From Chitinophaga sp. H8 (GTDB lineage Bacteria; Bacteroidota; Bacteroidia; Chitinophagales; Chitinophagaceae): a DNA stretch of 64,000 bases. The notes beneath the pieces were generated by a model. That model saw only the letters and a program-made list of their open reading frames with translations. It did not search any database and had not been told where the DNA came from. The stretch covers positions 2,356,001-2,420,000 of the forward strand of contig NZ_JBEXAC010000002.1 of NCBI RefSeq assembly GCF_040567655.1. Reading direction: 5' to 3'. The stretch's first letter is position 1. The number at the start of each line of letters is the position of its first letter. Shown here one piece after another: positions 45,284 through 54,309 of this stretch. Made by a program: the position numbers and the translations under genes.

Positions 45284-45900
45284 TGTGGAGGGGATACCTG
45301 TACAAATTGTTTCGCATTCAGGTCGTATACCGCCTTATAGGTTTTATTGATGACTGATACCACATAGTCGTGGCGGATTTTCCATCTGTAAGTGACCTCA
45401 AGTGATTTTGTTTCAGGCAGATAATTGTATTTGAAGTCTACAGTATAAAATCCTACACTGTAATCTTTGTTTCGCTCTACTTTTTGTTTATCGCTTTCAG
45501 GTACTATCTCCGCAATGAATTTTTCTCTCAGAAAGTTTCCGTCAAATTCCTGGTAATTCAGGCCTTTCAGTTCATCAGTACTAACACGGAAAAAGTTGAT
45601 CAAGCCATACATTGCTTTTCGGCCAAAATAGGTATAGGTGGAGTCCTGGTATAGCTGTTCAATAATTGTTGTGCCCCATTTTTTGGAGATGTCTGTGGTA
45701 CCATATTTAGCATGATATTCCACATACTGTTTTACAGAATAGGGCTGTGCATATTCAAGGTGTTTGCCCATTTTTATAGCGGAGGTGTCCAGACGGGTTA
45801 TATCCCGAAAGTGCTGAATTGCTTCTTTTTTGGAAGACTGCCCCATTACATGACCGTTACTCAGGATGATGATAGACAGCAATAATATAATCCTGAACAT
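45268..45900 (-). CDS. Secreted protein of unknown function
   Basis: I do not recognise this 210-residue protein. It starts with a signal peptide, MFRIILLLSIIILSNGHVMGQ, with no lipobox, so it should be periplasmic or secreted. The mature part is a mixed alpha/beta sequence rich in aromatic and charged residues, with segments such as QYVEYHAKYGTTDISKKWG, YTYFGRKAMYGLINFFR, YSVGFYTVDFKYNYLPETK and SLEVTYRWKIRHDYVVSVIN. It has no cysteine in the mature region and no clear catalytic motif. It is monocistronic and converges on the cassette E operon. The next gene upstream is the regulator at 46020-48797 on the same strand, 119 bases away. Confidence 0.75.
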   Translation of the reverse strand: MFRIILLLSIIILSNGHVMGQSSKKEAIQHFRDITRLDTSAIKMGKHLEYAQPYSVKQYVEYHAKYGTTDISKKWGTTIIEQLYQDSTYTYFGRKAMYGLINFFRVSTDELKGLNYQEFDGNFLREKFIAEIVPESDKQKVERNKDYSVGFYTVDFKYNYLPETKSLEVTYRWKIRHDYVVSVINKTYKAVYDLNAKQFVQVSPPHNKKG

Positions 45901-46019
45901 AGTTTGATACAGGTTAAAATGATTGATTGAAAAGATAATCCGGATATTAAAGTACTTAATTATTTGAGATGCTAAAGTGGAGATTTGCAGTAGATAAGAA
46001 TGTAGGTATTACAGAAGGC

Positions 46020-48797
46020 TCAGGAGCCCGTTTTTTTATTTATCTGTTCTCTGAATGCTTTGGGAGTTTGACCGTTTCTTGTTTTAAATACAGTAGAGAA
46101 ATAGGCGGGCGATGAAAATCCGCAGGCATAGGCAATTTCTGAAACAGACTGTCTGGAGTTGGCCAGCAGGTAACGGGCTTTCTTTACCCTGGCTTCCAGG
46201 ATGTAATCATTTACATTGCAGTCGAACAGCTGTTTTACCTTACGGTATAGCTGCATTTTTGAGATAGAAAGTTGCTGACAGATATCTTCCACGCAGAACT
46301 GGTCATTGCTGAGATGTTCTTCCACCACGGCAGTAAAATCGTTTATGAACCGGCGTTCTGTTTTATCGGACTGTATGGTATGCACCCGTGTTTCCGGCTC
46401 TGCGATATAATGATCTTTGAGTCTTGCCCGGTTATTGAGCATACTCGTAATATTTTGTTCTAGGTATTTGAGATTAAATGGTTTGCTGATATAAGCGTCT
46501 GCATTGTGTTGCATGCCTTCTATGCGTTGTTCCTCACTGCTGTTGGCACTGAGAAGTATCACAGGAATGTGGGAGGTACGGATATCATTTTTAAGGGTGC
46601 GGAGTACCTGTATACCATTGGCGCCGGGCAGCATGATATCGCAAAGGATCAGGTCTGGTATATGCCGGAAGGCCAGTTGCAGGCCCTCGTCGCCATTGGT
46701 GGCATGAAATGTTTCGTATTGTTCGCTGAGGTAACCCACCAGGAAGTTGTTGAGATCGGGATGGTCTTCTATAATCAGCAATGAATGGGTATGTTCTTTT
46801 ACGGTACTTGCACCGGAAGTGGCAGGGATCGTTTGCTCCAGTTCTTCCACATAACAATTCAGTTGCTGATGGAAAATGTTTATACTTTCCTGCTCCTGCT
46901 GTATTTCTTCCGGTGCAAAGGCATTGTTTTTCGCGGGTAAGGTAATGGTGAAGGTGGTACCGGCATTTTTGCTGCTTTCCACGCGGATACTGCCATGATG
47001 CAGGGAAATAATTTCGCGGGTGAGTGCGAGTCCGATACCGGTGCCTTTATGTTCACTTTCCCGGCTTTGGTAGAATAGTTCAAAGGCGTGCGCCAGGGTT
47101 GTTTCGTCCATGCCTGCCCCATCGTCTTCAATGTGTATCAAAACATCCTGACTATGTTCCGGTTGTTCAAGACAGATGTGCACTTTGCCGTGATCGCTGG
47201 TGAATTTGAAGGCATTGGATAGGAGGTTGTATAATACCCTGTCAAATAAACGCTGGTCGAACCATGCTTTAATACCTGGCTGCCGGTTGATAAGCCGGAA
47301 ATCGATATGTTTCTTAATGGCTATGGCTTTAAAGGCCTCCATGATCTCGGTCACGAAAACAGACAGTTCGTTTTCGGATACTTGCAGTTGTAGTTTACCG
47401 CTTTCTATACGCCGGAATTCCAGCAGTTGGTTTACCAGCCGCATAAGCCGTATCACGTTTCTGCGCATCAGTTCCAGCTGTTGTTTTTGCGGAGATGATA
47501 GTTGTCTGCTGGTCAGGAGATTGTCGAGCGGAGCCTGAATAAGTGTTAGCGGGGTACGGAATTCATGAGAAAGGTTGGTAAAGAAAGTGAATTTGGCTTC
47601 AGTAGCTTCCTGTGCTTTGGCCGTCATTTCCACGAGTTGGTCACGTTGTTGTTGTATTTCGTCGCGTTGCTGTTTCAGTTGGCGGTTAATACGGCGGTTG
47701 GTGCGTAGTATGAAGATCAATATAATACCTAGCAGGAATGCAACACAAAGCGTGGTGACTACAATGCGCAGGAGGTGTTGTTGATCCTGGTACTGCCTGC
47801 GTTGCTCCTGGAGCAGTGACTGTTGTTGTTCAATTTCCTGGTGCTGCACTTGTATCTTATCTATCTGCAGGCGCATCAGTTTTACATTGCTGCTATCTAT
47901 CAGCACTGTTTGCAACAGGGTATTGCGGGGTACTTTTTTGCCTGACAGGATATCTGCCGCCATGCTGATGGCTTCCTTGCCTCCGCTGGGATATAGTAAT
48001 GATGCACTGAGTATCCCCCGGGCAACCAGGTCAATGCCTGCGTCGGGGTACGGGCTGGCATCTACGCCAATGAAGCGGATATGAGGAAGTGCATTTGCCT
48101 GACAGTAACGGTACATACCATACGCCATTACATCGTTCTGGGCAAATACGACATCGGCCTGTTGCAGGAGGGCCTTGTTACGGGCAGCCACTTCCTGTGT
48201 TTTACCGGCTACCCAGTTCCCTTCGAGGCTGGCAGTAAGTTGTAGTCCGGGGTGCTGGCTGAGCGCATCATGTAGTCCCTGGCTTCTTTCTATTGTGGGA
48301 GAGGAGCCTTTCAGACCGGTCACTTCCACCACACGGCCTTTGGTACCAAGGAGGCCTGCAATATATTCCCCTGCCAGTTTGCCTATGTTATAATTATCCC
48401 CTCCTATATAGGCGGTAAATGAATCTGTAGCCGCTTTCCGGTCAAGTATGATCACGGGGATTCCTTTACGATATACCGCTGTTATGACAGGAGCCAAAGG
48501 GATGGCTTCATTGGGGGATACCAGCAGGATATCTATGTTTTCGGCCAGCAGTTCCTGGATCTGGCTTATTTGCCGTTTACTGTCATCTGCAGCATCCTTG
48601 TACAACAGCTGCATGTCCGGATGATAAAACAGCTCGCGCTTCATTTCTACCAGCATATTCTTCCGCCAGTCGTCATTACCGGTGCATTGGGAAAAGCCGA
48701 TACGGTATCGGGGCTTATCCACCTGCCGGCAACCCGGCGAAAGAATGGCAATGGTCAGGCAACAGCATATGAAATATATAAATGATCTGGAAAGCAA
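46020..48797 (-). CDS. Hybrid two-component system regulator with periplasmic sugar-binding domain
   Basis: This single protein of 925 residues senses a sugar and activates transcription. Order: signal MLSRSFIYFICCCLTIAIL; type I periplasmic sugar-binding domain about 30-300 (RIGFSQCTGNDDW, IDILLVSPNEAIPLAPV, YIGGDNYNIGKLAGEYI); coiled coil 310-342; membrane segment about 344-364; histidine kinase with LSHEFRTPL (His411), NLLSNAFKFT, IEDDGAGMD and GTGIGLAL; receiver about 671-785 with DIMLP (Asp720) and SKPF (Lys772); AraC-type helix-turn-helix about 815-925. The sensor is the sugar-binding-protein type, as in the Bacteroides thetaiotaomicron fructose sensor BT1754, and not the Y_Y_Y propeller type. 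It starts at TTG 48797. It is divergent from an MFS porter and a GH32 gene, its likely targets. Confidence 0.95.
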   Translation of the reverse strand: MLSRSFIYFICCCLTIAILSPGCRQVDKPRYRIGFSQCTGNDDWRKNMLVEMKRELFYHPDMQLLYKDAADDSKRQISQIQELLAENIDILLVSPNEAIPLAPVITAVYRKGIPVIILDRKAATDSFTAYIGGDNYNIGKLAGEYIAGLLGTKGRVVEVTGLKGSSPTIERSQGLHDALSQHPGLQLTASLEGNWVAGKTQEVAARNKALLQQADVVFAQNDVMAYGMYRYCQANALPHIRFIGVDASPYPDAGIDLVARGILSASLLYPSGGKEAISMAADILSGKKVPRNTLLQTVLIDSSNVKLMRLQIDKIQVQHQEIEQQQSLLQEQRRQYQDQQHLLRIVVTTLCVAFLLGIILIFILRTNRRINRQLKQQRDEIQQQRDQLVEMTAKAQEATEAKFTFFTNLSHEFRTPLTLIQAPLDNLLTSRQLSSPQKQQLELMRRNVIRLMRLVNQLLEFRRIESGKLQLQVSENELSVFVTEIMEAFKAIAIKKHIDFRLINRQPGIKAWFDQRLFDRVLYNLLSNAFKFTSDHGKVHICLEQPEHSQDVLIHIEDDGAGMDETTLAHAFELFYQSRESEHKGTGIGLALTREIISLHHGSIRVESSKNAGTTFTITLPAKNNAFAPEEIQQEQESINIFHQQLNCYVEELEQTIPATSGASTVKEHTHSLLIIEDHPDLNNFLVGYLSEQYETFHATNGDEGLQLAFRHIPDLILCDIMLPGANGIQVLRTLKNDIRTSHIPVILLSANSSEEQRIEGMQHNADAYISKPFNLKYLEQNITSMLNNRARLKDHYIAEPETRVHTIQSDKTERRFINDFTAVVEEHLSNDQFCVEDICQQLSISKMQLYRKVKQLFDCNVNDYILEARVKKARYLLANSRQSVSEIAYACGFSSPAYFSTVFKTRNGQTPKAFREQINKKTGS

Positions 48798-49110
48798 CGT
48801 GGCAATTTTTTAAGCTATCAGGATGATCCTATTTCTAAAGACAATGATACAAAATTGAAAATAACCTCTTGGTAATATCTTTTGGGTAATATGTAATTAG
48901 TTGTATCAAAAGTGTTTAATCGTTTATTCCTGTATGTTACAATTTTAGAATAAATAGATGCTATACAATAAGTGAATCGCCTGATGGTGAAGTAGGTTTG
49001 GCATGAAAACAAATTCGCGTTATGAAACCTGGTAGGCTGTATTTTCTTAAAACAGGTACCTCAACACATGGTTTCATCCGAAGGTTTTAACGATACAAAA
49101 TTATTAAGGG
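48798..49110. promoter_or_regulatory. Divergent regulatory region of the fructan locus
   Basis: This 313-base gap lies between the regulator and the sugar porter. GATACAAAATT occurs twice in the same orientation (48846-48856 and 49092-49102). An inverted repeat ATGAAACC (49022-49029) / GGTTTCAT (49070-49077) lies in between. I see no clear coding frame or canonical -33/-7 pair. The repeats are candidates for sites of the AraC-type domain; that is inference. Confidence 0.4.
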
Positions 49111-50457
49111 ATGCATCACAGGATCATTTTTTTCTGGGCTTTTGTAGTAGCATTGGGCGGTTTTCTTTTTGGGTTTGATACCGCAGTTATCTCCGGAGCG
49201 GAACAATTTATACAACAATATTGGCATTTAACACCGATGGAGCATGGTTTAACTGTATCCATAGCTTTAATAGGAACCGTCTTTGGAGCACTGGGAGGCA
49301 GTATCCCATCAGACAGGCTGGGGCGAAAAGCCACCCTGATACTGGTAGCGTTGGTATTTTTATTGTCGGCTGCAGGTACAGCGTTGGCCACTAACTGGTA
49401 TTTTTTCCTGTTATGCCGTTTTGTGGGTGGGCTGGGGGTAGGAGCCTCTTCTGTAACAGCCCCGGTATACATCTCCGAAGTAGCCCCGGCGAAGTACCGG
49501 GGGCGTATGGTAGCCCTTTTTCAGTTTAATGTGGTATTCGGCATCCTTGTATCCTATTTATCGAACTACCTGATAGGCCTGAGTGGAGAAGGTGCCTGGC
49601 GGCTCATGTTGGGCATACAAGCGGTACCGTCTGTGCTGTTTCTGGTGTTGTTGCGTTGGGTGCCAGAAAGTCCGCGCTGGCTTTTGCTGCAGGGCAAAAG
49701 AGAAGCGGAGGCTGTGGCTACCTTGAAAGTGATGAATCCGCTGGGTTATGCAGATGATATAGCAGTGATCCGGCAGGCACAGTTGAATGCTGTTGCGGGA
49801 CAGCAATCTGACAGCCGTACATCCGGAGAAAGGTTGTTTACCGCCAAGTACCGTACCCCTGTAATGCTGGCGGTATTGTTTGCGCTGTTTAACCAGGTAT
49901 CCGGCATTAATGCCATTATATATTATGCTCCCCGTATTTTTGAAATGGCTGGCCTGGCGGCGGGTGCCTCCCTGTTGTCTACCGTAGGTATTGGTGTGGT
50001 GAATTTCCTTTCTACGTTGGTGGCCATACGTTTCATTGACCGGATTGGGCGCCGGCGGCTCATGCTTATTGGTACCCTGGGCTTGATTGTTACGCTGGGC
50101 CTGGTCGCTTATTCCTTTTATCAACATACCAGCGGTATGCTCGTGGTGGTGAGCTTGCTGGTGTACATTGCTTTCTTTGCTTTTTCGCAGGGTGCTGTGA
50201 TCTGGGTATTTATAGCAGAAATATTTCCTAATCAGGTGAGGGCTAAGGGGCAAACACTGGGCAGCTTCACACATTGGATCATGGCCGCTGTTATCGCTTT
50301 TACCTTTCCTTACCTGGCCGCCGGTATCGGTGGGGGGCATATATTCAGTTTCTTTTGTTTGATGATGGTGATACAGCTGCTGTTCGTATTGCGATGGATG
50401 CCGGAAACAAAAGGAAAAACTTTGGAAGAAATAGAGGTGGGCATGATGATGCATTAA
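49111..50457 (+). CDS. MFS sugar:proton symporter (probable fructose/hexose porter)
   Basis: This inner-membrane transporter of 448 residues belongs to the sugar porter family. It shows the family signatures: GFDTAVISGAEQFIQQ in the first helix, SDRLGRKA in loop 2-3, PESPRWLL after helix 6, NQVSGINAIIYYAPRIFEMAG in helix 7, DRIGRRRLM in loop 8-9 and PETKGKTLEEIE at the C terminus. Twelve membrane helices are expected. It lies 28 bases before a GH32 gene and is divergent from a hybrid regulator, so the likely substrate is fructose or a short fructan product. The exact sugar cannot be read from sequence. Confidence 0.92.
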   Translation: MHHRIIFFWAFVVALGGFLFGFDTAVISGAEQFIQQYWHLTPMEHGLTVSIALIGTVFGALGGSIPSDRLGRKATLILVALVFLLSAAGTALATNWYFFLLCRFVGGLGVGASSVTAPVYISEVAPAKYRGRMVALFQFNVVFGILVSYLSNYLIGLSGEGAWRLMLGIQAVPSVLFLVLLRWVPESPRWLLLQGKREAEAVATLKVMNPLGYADDIAVIRQAQLNAVAGQQSDSRTSGERLFTAKYRTPVMLAVLFALFNQVSGINAIIYYAPRIFEMAGLAAGASLLSTVGIGVVNFLSTLVAIRFIDRIGRRRLMLIGTLGLIVTLGLVAYSFYQHTSGMLVVVSLLVYIAFFAFSQGAVIWVFIAEIFPNQVRAKGQTLGSFTHWIMAAVIAFTFPYLAAGIGGGHIFSFFCLMMVIQLLFVLRWMPETKGKTLEEIEVGMMMH

Positions 50458-50485
50458 ACTTAAAAATTGATTAATATAGATAAAT

Positions 50486-52009
50486 ATGAGAAAGCAACTT
50501 TTCCAACTGACGATAGCGGCGCTTATGCCCATGTTGCTGCAAGCACAGGAACAGCCGGTACCTACACCGCAGTGGAGGCCCGTGTATCATTTTACAGCAG
50601 AAAAAAACTGGCTCAATGATCCTAATGGGCTTATCTACCTGAACGGTGTATACCATATGTATTACCAGCATAATCCTTTTGAGAACAAATGGGGGCACAT
50701 GAGCTGGGGCCATGCTACCAGCAGGGATCTGTTGCATTGGCAGCATCTTCCGGTTGCCATCCCGGAAATAGAAACAAAGGATACTACCACTATGATATTC
50801 TCCGGCTCGGCTGTTTGGGATGAGCATAACACCAGCGGGTTCGGGAAACATGGTAAAGGTGCTATCGTTGCTATTTATACCGGGCATCAACCCAAGCAAG
50901 GGAAGGAATCGCAGTTTATAGCCTATAGTAATGACGGAGGGCTCACCTATACTAATTACACGGGTAATCCGGTAGTAGATATCAATAAGGGCGACTTCCG
51001 CGATCCTAGTGTGATATGGCTGGAGGACCAGCGTAAATGGCTGATGACAGTAGCGGAGCCTGGGGCACATAAAATATTGTTCTACAGCTCTGCTAATCTG
51101 AAAGAATGGGAATTGCTCAGTGAATTCAGTAATCAGGGAGATACCCGCAAAATATGGGAATGCCCTTCACTTACACCTATGTATGTTGACGGAGACCCTG
51201 CCAAAAAGAAATGGGTGCTGATGATTTCATCCGGCAATCCGGATGCACAGCAGGGGCTGCAATATTTTACAGGTGATTTTGACGGCCGCCGTTTTATCAA
51301 TGATAATCCTGCGGAAAGCAAGCTGTTTATAGATTATGGCAAAACATTCTATGCTGCGATTCCTTTTAACCATCTGCCTGGGAATAAGCAGACAATGATA
51401 GGATGGCTGGTACCTTTTGAAACACCTACACATCCCTGGCGGGGGCAAATGTCCATTCCCCGGGATATGTTGCTGAAGCATACTCCGCAAGGTGTACGCC
51501 TGTACCAGCAACCTGCTGCTGTGATTACCTCCTCACTGGTAAAGCTGCCGGCTGCGAAGCGGCTATCTAAAAAACAGTTCACCGTCACTGGTGGGTTGAC
51601 ACTGAATAATACGAAGCGCTTCCATTCTAATGCTTATTGGCTGGATGCTACTTTTGCTACCGGAGGTGCAGATGAATTTGGTTTCCGCATTGCACAGCAA
51701 AAAAATGGTGATAAGGTGGTGGCTGAAACGGTGATAGGATATAATGCGCAGCGCCAGGAATTATACATTACCCAAATAAAGGACGGTAACGTAACCGGGA
51801 ATACGGAGAAAATGGCCGTATCGCCGGAAGATGGTAAGGTAAGATTACAGGTACTGTTTGATAAATCATCCCTTGAAGTGTTTGTAAATGGGGGAGAGAA
51901 AGTCCTGACCACGCTGCTGTTTCCTGCCGAAAATGCTACCGGCCTGACGCTGTTTGCCAAAGGAGCAGTACAGGTAGATACGCTGAAAGGATGGGATCTG
52001 GGTAAGTAA
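50486..52009 (+). CDS. Glycoside hydrolase family 32 enzyme (levanase/inulinase/invertase type)
   Basis: This secreted fructan- or sucrose-hydrolysing enzyme has 507 residues. Signal peptide MRKQLFQLTIAALMPMLLQAQ. The N-terminal five-bladed propeller carries the three GH32 catalytic motifs: WLNDPNG (nucleophile Asp45), FRDPSV (transition-state Asp173) and WECPSL (acid/base Glu225). A C-terminal beta-sandwich follows (about 345-507; SLEVFVNGGEKVLTTLLFP). Known enzymes with this layout remove terminal fructose or cut levan or inulin; endo or exo mode cannot be told here. It is co-transcribed with the upstream porter, which would import the released fructose. A lipobox is absent, so it is periplasmic or secreted. 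Confidence 0.95.
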   Translation: MRKQLFQLTIAALMPMLLQAQEQPVPTPQWRPVYHFTAEKNWLNDPNGLIYLNGVYHMYYQHNPFENKWGHMSWGHATSRDLLHWQHLPVAIPEIETKDTTTMIFSGSAVWDEHNTSGFGKHGKGAIVAIYTGHQPKQGKESQFIAYSNDGGLTYTNYTGNPVVDINKGDFRDPSVIWLEDQRKWLMTVAEPGAHKILFYSSANLKEWELLSEFSNQGDTRKIWECPSLTPMYVDGDPAKKKWVLMISSGNPDAQQGLQYFTGDFDGRRFINDNPAESKLFIDYGKTFYAAIPFNHLPGNKQTMIGWLVPFETPTHPWRGQMSIPRDMLLKHTPQGVRLYQQPAAVITSSLVKLPAAKRLSKKQFTVTGGLTLNNTKRFHSNAYWLDATFATGGADEFGFRIAQQKNGDKVVAETVIGYNAQRQELYITQIKDGNVTGNTEKMAVSPEDGKVRLQVLFDKSSLEVFVNGGEKVLTTLLFPAENATGLTLFAKGAVQVDTLKGWDLGK

Positions 52010-52066
52010 GGGGATATGGCAGCAATATATTAACTTACGTGTTAGTAATTATTTAAGTAACTACTG

Positions 52067-52864
52067 ATGCGTATTTTAATATTTGTGGCCTCCATTTGTT
52101 TTTCTCTATCCGTAACCGCACAGGTTGATCTGGCCCAACCTTTTAAGGAATGTCATATCAAGGGTAGTACTACGATATATAATTATAAAACAAAAAAATG
52201 GACTTTTTCTGATCCCGAAGATGCAAAGACAGCTACTTTGCCAGCTTCCACTTTTAAAGTAGTGAATTTGCTCATTGCATTACAAACAGGGGTGATCAGG
52301 GATGAGCATGAGGTGATTAAATGGGTGGGCACTACTGATACCACCCTTTATGGTTACCGTCCGGAAATCTATAAAGACCTGACTGTAAAAGAGGCTTTCG
52401 AAGTTTCCGCAGGTTGGGTCTTTATAGAATTGGCGAAAAAGATTGGCAGAGCGCAATACCGGTATTATTTAAAGGCCTGCAATTATGGTAACCAAAAACT
52501 GGATGAAGCTGGAACTGACTTTTGGAACTTTGGGAAATTTGAAATTTCACCTAAAAACCAGGTTGATTTTTTAATTAAAGTATATAAAGGCAGCCTACCC
52601 TTTTCCAAACGTAATATAGAAATTCTGAAGAGGGTAATGATTACAGAAACTACTGATAACTATATTATACGGTCAAAAACCGGTTGGACAAGGGCTAATA
52701 ATGAGGATGTGGGATGGTGGGTAGGATATGTGGAACGAAAAGATAACGTTTATTTTTTTGCCACCCGTATTATAAAGCCGAGGAGCGTTGTTAATACCAA
52801 TTTTGGCCAGTGCAGAAAAGAAATTACGAAGCATATCCTGAAGACGATGGGAGCAATAGAGTGA
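52067..52864 (+). CDS. Class D (OXA-type) beta-lactamase-like protein with altered SxV motif
   Basis: This periplasmic serine hydrolase has 265 residues with signal peptide ending SVTAQ. Class D landmarks are present: STFK (Ser61 nucleophile, Lys64 the lysine that is usually carboxylated), YGN (140-142), FWNFG around 152-156 (the conserved Trp that shields the carboxylated lysine) and KTG (204-206). The SxV motif is SAG (114-116): the valine normally packed against the lysine is replaced by glycine, in EVSAGWVFIELAKKIG. This could alter lysine carboxylation and activity. Length and core motifs fit a real class D enzyme and not a large penicillin-binding protein. It is 57 bases after GH32 but an unrelated function. 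Resistance is possible but not shown. Confidence 0.88.
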   Translation: MRILIFVASICFSLSVTAQVDLAQPFKECHIKGSTTIYNYKTKKWTFSDPEDAKTATLPASTFKVVNLLIALQTGVIRDEHEVIKWVGTTDTTLYGYRPEIYKDLTVKEAFEVSAGWVFIELAKKIGRAQYRYYLKACNYGNQKLDEAGTDFWNFGKFEISPKNQVDFLIKVYKGSLPFSKRNIEILKRVMITETTDNYIIRSKTGWTRANNEDVGWWVGYVERKDNVYFFATRIIKPRSVVNTNFGQCRKEITKHILKTMGAIE

Positions 52865-52894
52865 TGAAAAGATAAATACAGAAATATTACTTCC

Positions 52895-54307
52895 TCATTC
52901 GCGTCGCTGGGCAAAGAGCCAGTCCAGCAGTCCGGGAGTAATACTTACCTGATACCAGATATTATGCCCTTCATCAGGATACTCGGTGTATCTGGGCGTT
53001 CCACCAGCTTTTTTGATGGCATTAATTATATCACGTGAGCCGCTAACAGGGACATTTTTATCGTGTTTGCCATGAAAAGCCCACACCGCCACATGTGTGA
53101 TCTTTGCTGCAAGTGCTGGATCCCCTCCTCCACAAACCGGTATAGCAGCAGCAAACATTTCAGGATGCGTACAGATAAAATTCCAGGTACCATAACCACC
53201 CCTTGAAATACCTGTTACGTAGCGCCTGGTTGTATCAATGGAAAGTTGTTCATCTAATGAATGGATCGCTTCATACACCAGTGAATCTATGGACGGGTAA
53301 TTGGGAATACCGCCCCAACCAGAACCTGGCGGACAATGCGGAATAAAAAGGAATGCCGGATACTTTTTCCTGTTCATATCAGTTGATAACATTTCGGCAG
53401 CAGCAGCTCCCTGAATTTGTCTTATGGGATCTGTTCCGGGCTGGCCGCCATAAGGCAGGGATATGACCAATGGGTACTGTTTGCCGGGATCATAATCCAG
53501 GGGTTTTAGCAGCCGGTAGTATAGGGTGTCTCCCTGGTTATTGACAAAAGTGTGGGCTTCAAATAATTGTGCTAATGCTTTTGTCTTTTCAAAATTCTGT
53601 TTTTCCCAGTATATGGAAGAGTAGCTTTCGGAGGTCAGCATTGTGCCAAAGGTGAAGGTGAGTATTAAAGCCAGCAGACCTGCTACTCCCGATAGGATCC
53701 CTATCCATTTCGTCGGCGGCGTATTGATGTTTACCGTCTTTAATAGCCTGATTTCGCTTTGGAAATGCATAATAAATAGCAAGGGAGTTAATGCTCCCGC
53801 TGTAGTAATCCACCTCGATAATTTCCCTGCGGTACCATTCACCGTTACAGTTGGAACGAACAGGGACCAGATAGTTACTGATAATAAAAGCAGACTGATG
53901 AGCAGCATAAAAATACCTGAGATCCTGAGCCAGTATCTTTTTCCTGTAGTGGAAAATGTAAGACACAGGGCATATATTGCATTGGCGCTCAGGGAGAATA
54001 ATAACATAGGCAGGTAATAACTTTCCCATCCCCTTGATAACAGCATCAGGCATATGACAACTGCGTAAATTAAGTTGGCAAGTGTGCTAATTAACGCGGC
54101 AGAGAAAGTAGCCTTATACCCGTAATAATAGTAGTATTTCAGCAGCAGCATGGCTGCCATAAGCGCAATGGCATTCGTTACAAGGATCCATGGCATAAAT
54201 GATTGCTGTGAAAAAATTTCAGGGTAGGGGAGCATACCCTGCAATAAACCAGCAGCCACCATAAGGGCTAAAAGAAAGCGCAAAAGGAGATAAAGACTTT
54301 TATGCAT
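52895..54307 (-). CDS. Polytopic membrane protein with C-terminal alpha/beta-hydrolase (esterase/peptidase-like)
   Basis: The product is 470 residues. The first 220 hold about seven hydrophobic segments (for example LLLRFLLALMVAAGLLQGM, ISGIFMLLISLLLLSVTIW, WIGILSGVAGLLALILTF). The C-terminal half, about 240-470, is an alpha/beta-hydrolase of the prolyl-oligopeptidase/PHB-depolymerase-like type: PLVISLPYGGQPG oxyanion region, GISRGGYG (nucleophile Ser368), HGKHDKNVP (Asp416) and DEGHNIW (His448), forming a full triad. The catalytic domain should sit on one face of the inner membrane, probably periplasmic. It starts 2 bases after the slipin gene, so it is part of a GntR-slipin-hydrolase operon. 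Substrate unknown. Confidence 0.85.
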   Translation of the reverse strand: MHKSLYLLLRFLLALMVAAGLLQGMLPYPEIFSQQSFMPWILVTNAIALMAAMLLLKYYYYYGYKATFSAALISTLANLIYAVVICLMLLSRGWESYYLPMLLFSLSANAIYALCLTFSTTGKRYWLRISGIFMLLISLLLLSVTIWSLFVPTVTVNGTAGKLSRWITTAGALTPLLFIMHFQSEIRLLKTVNINTPPTKWIGILSGVAGLLALILTFTFGTMLTSESYSSIYWEKQNFEKTKALAQLFEAHTFVNNQGDTLYYRLLKPLDYDPGKQYPLVISLPYGGQPGTDPIRQIQGAAAAEMLSTDMNRKKYPAFLFIPHCPPGSGWGGIPNYPSIDSLVYEAIHSLDEQLSIDTTRRYVTGISRGGYGTWNFICTHPEMFAAAIPVCGGGDPALAAKITHVAVWAFHGKHDKNVPVSGSRDIINAIKKAGGTPRYTEYPDEGHNIWYQVSITPGLLDWLFAQRRE

Positions 54308-54309
54308 AT

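Noticed and set aside
49558..50532. A 324-codon open frame on the minus strand
   Set aside because: It is antisense to the sugar porter and GH32 start; composition is skewed and no family is recognisable.
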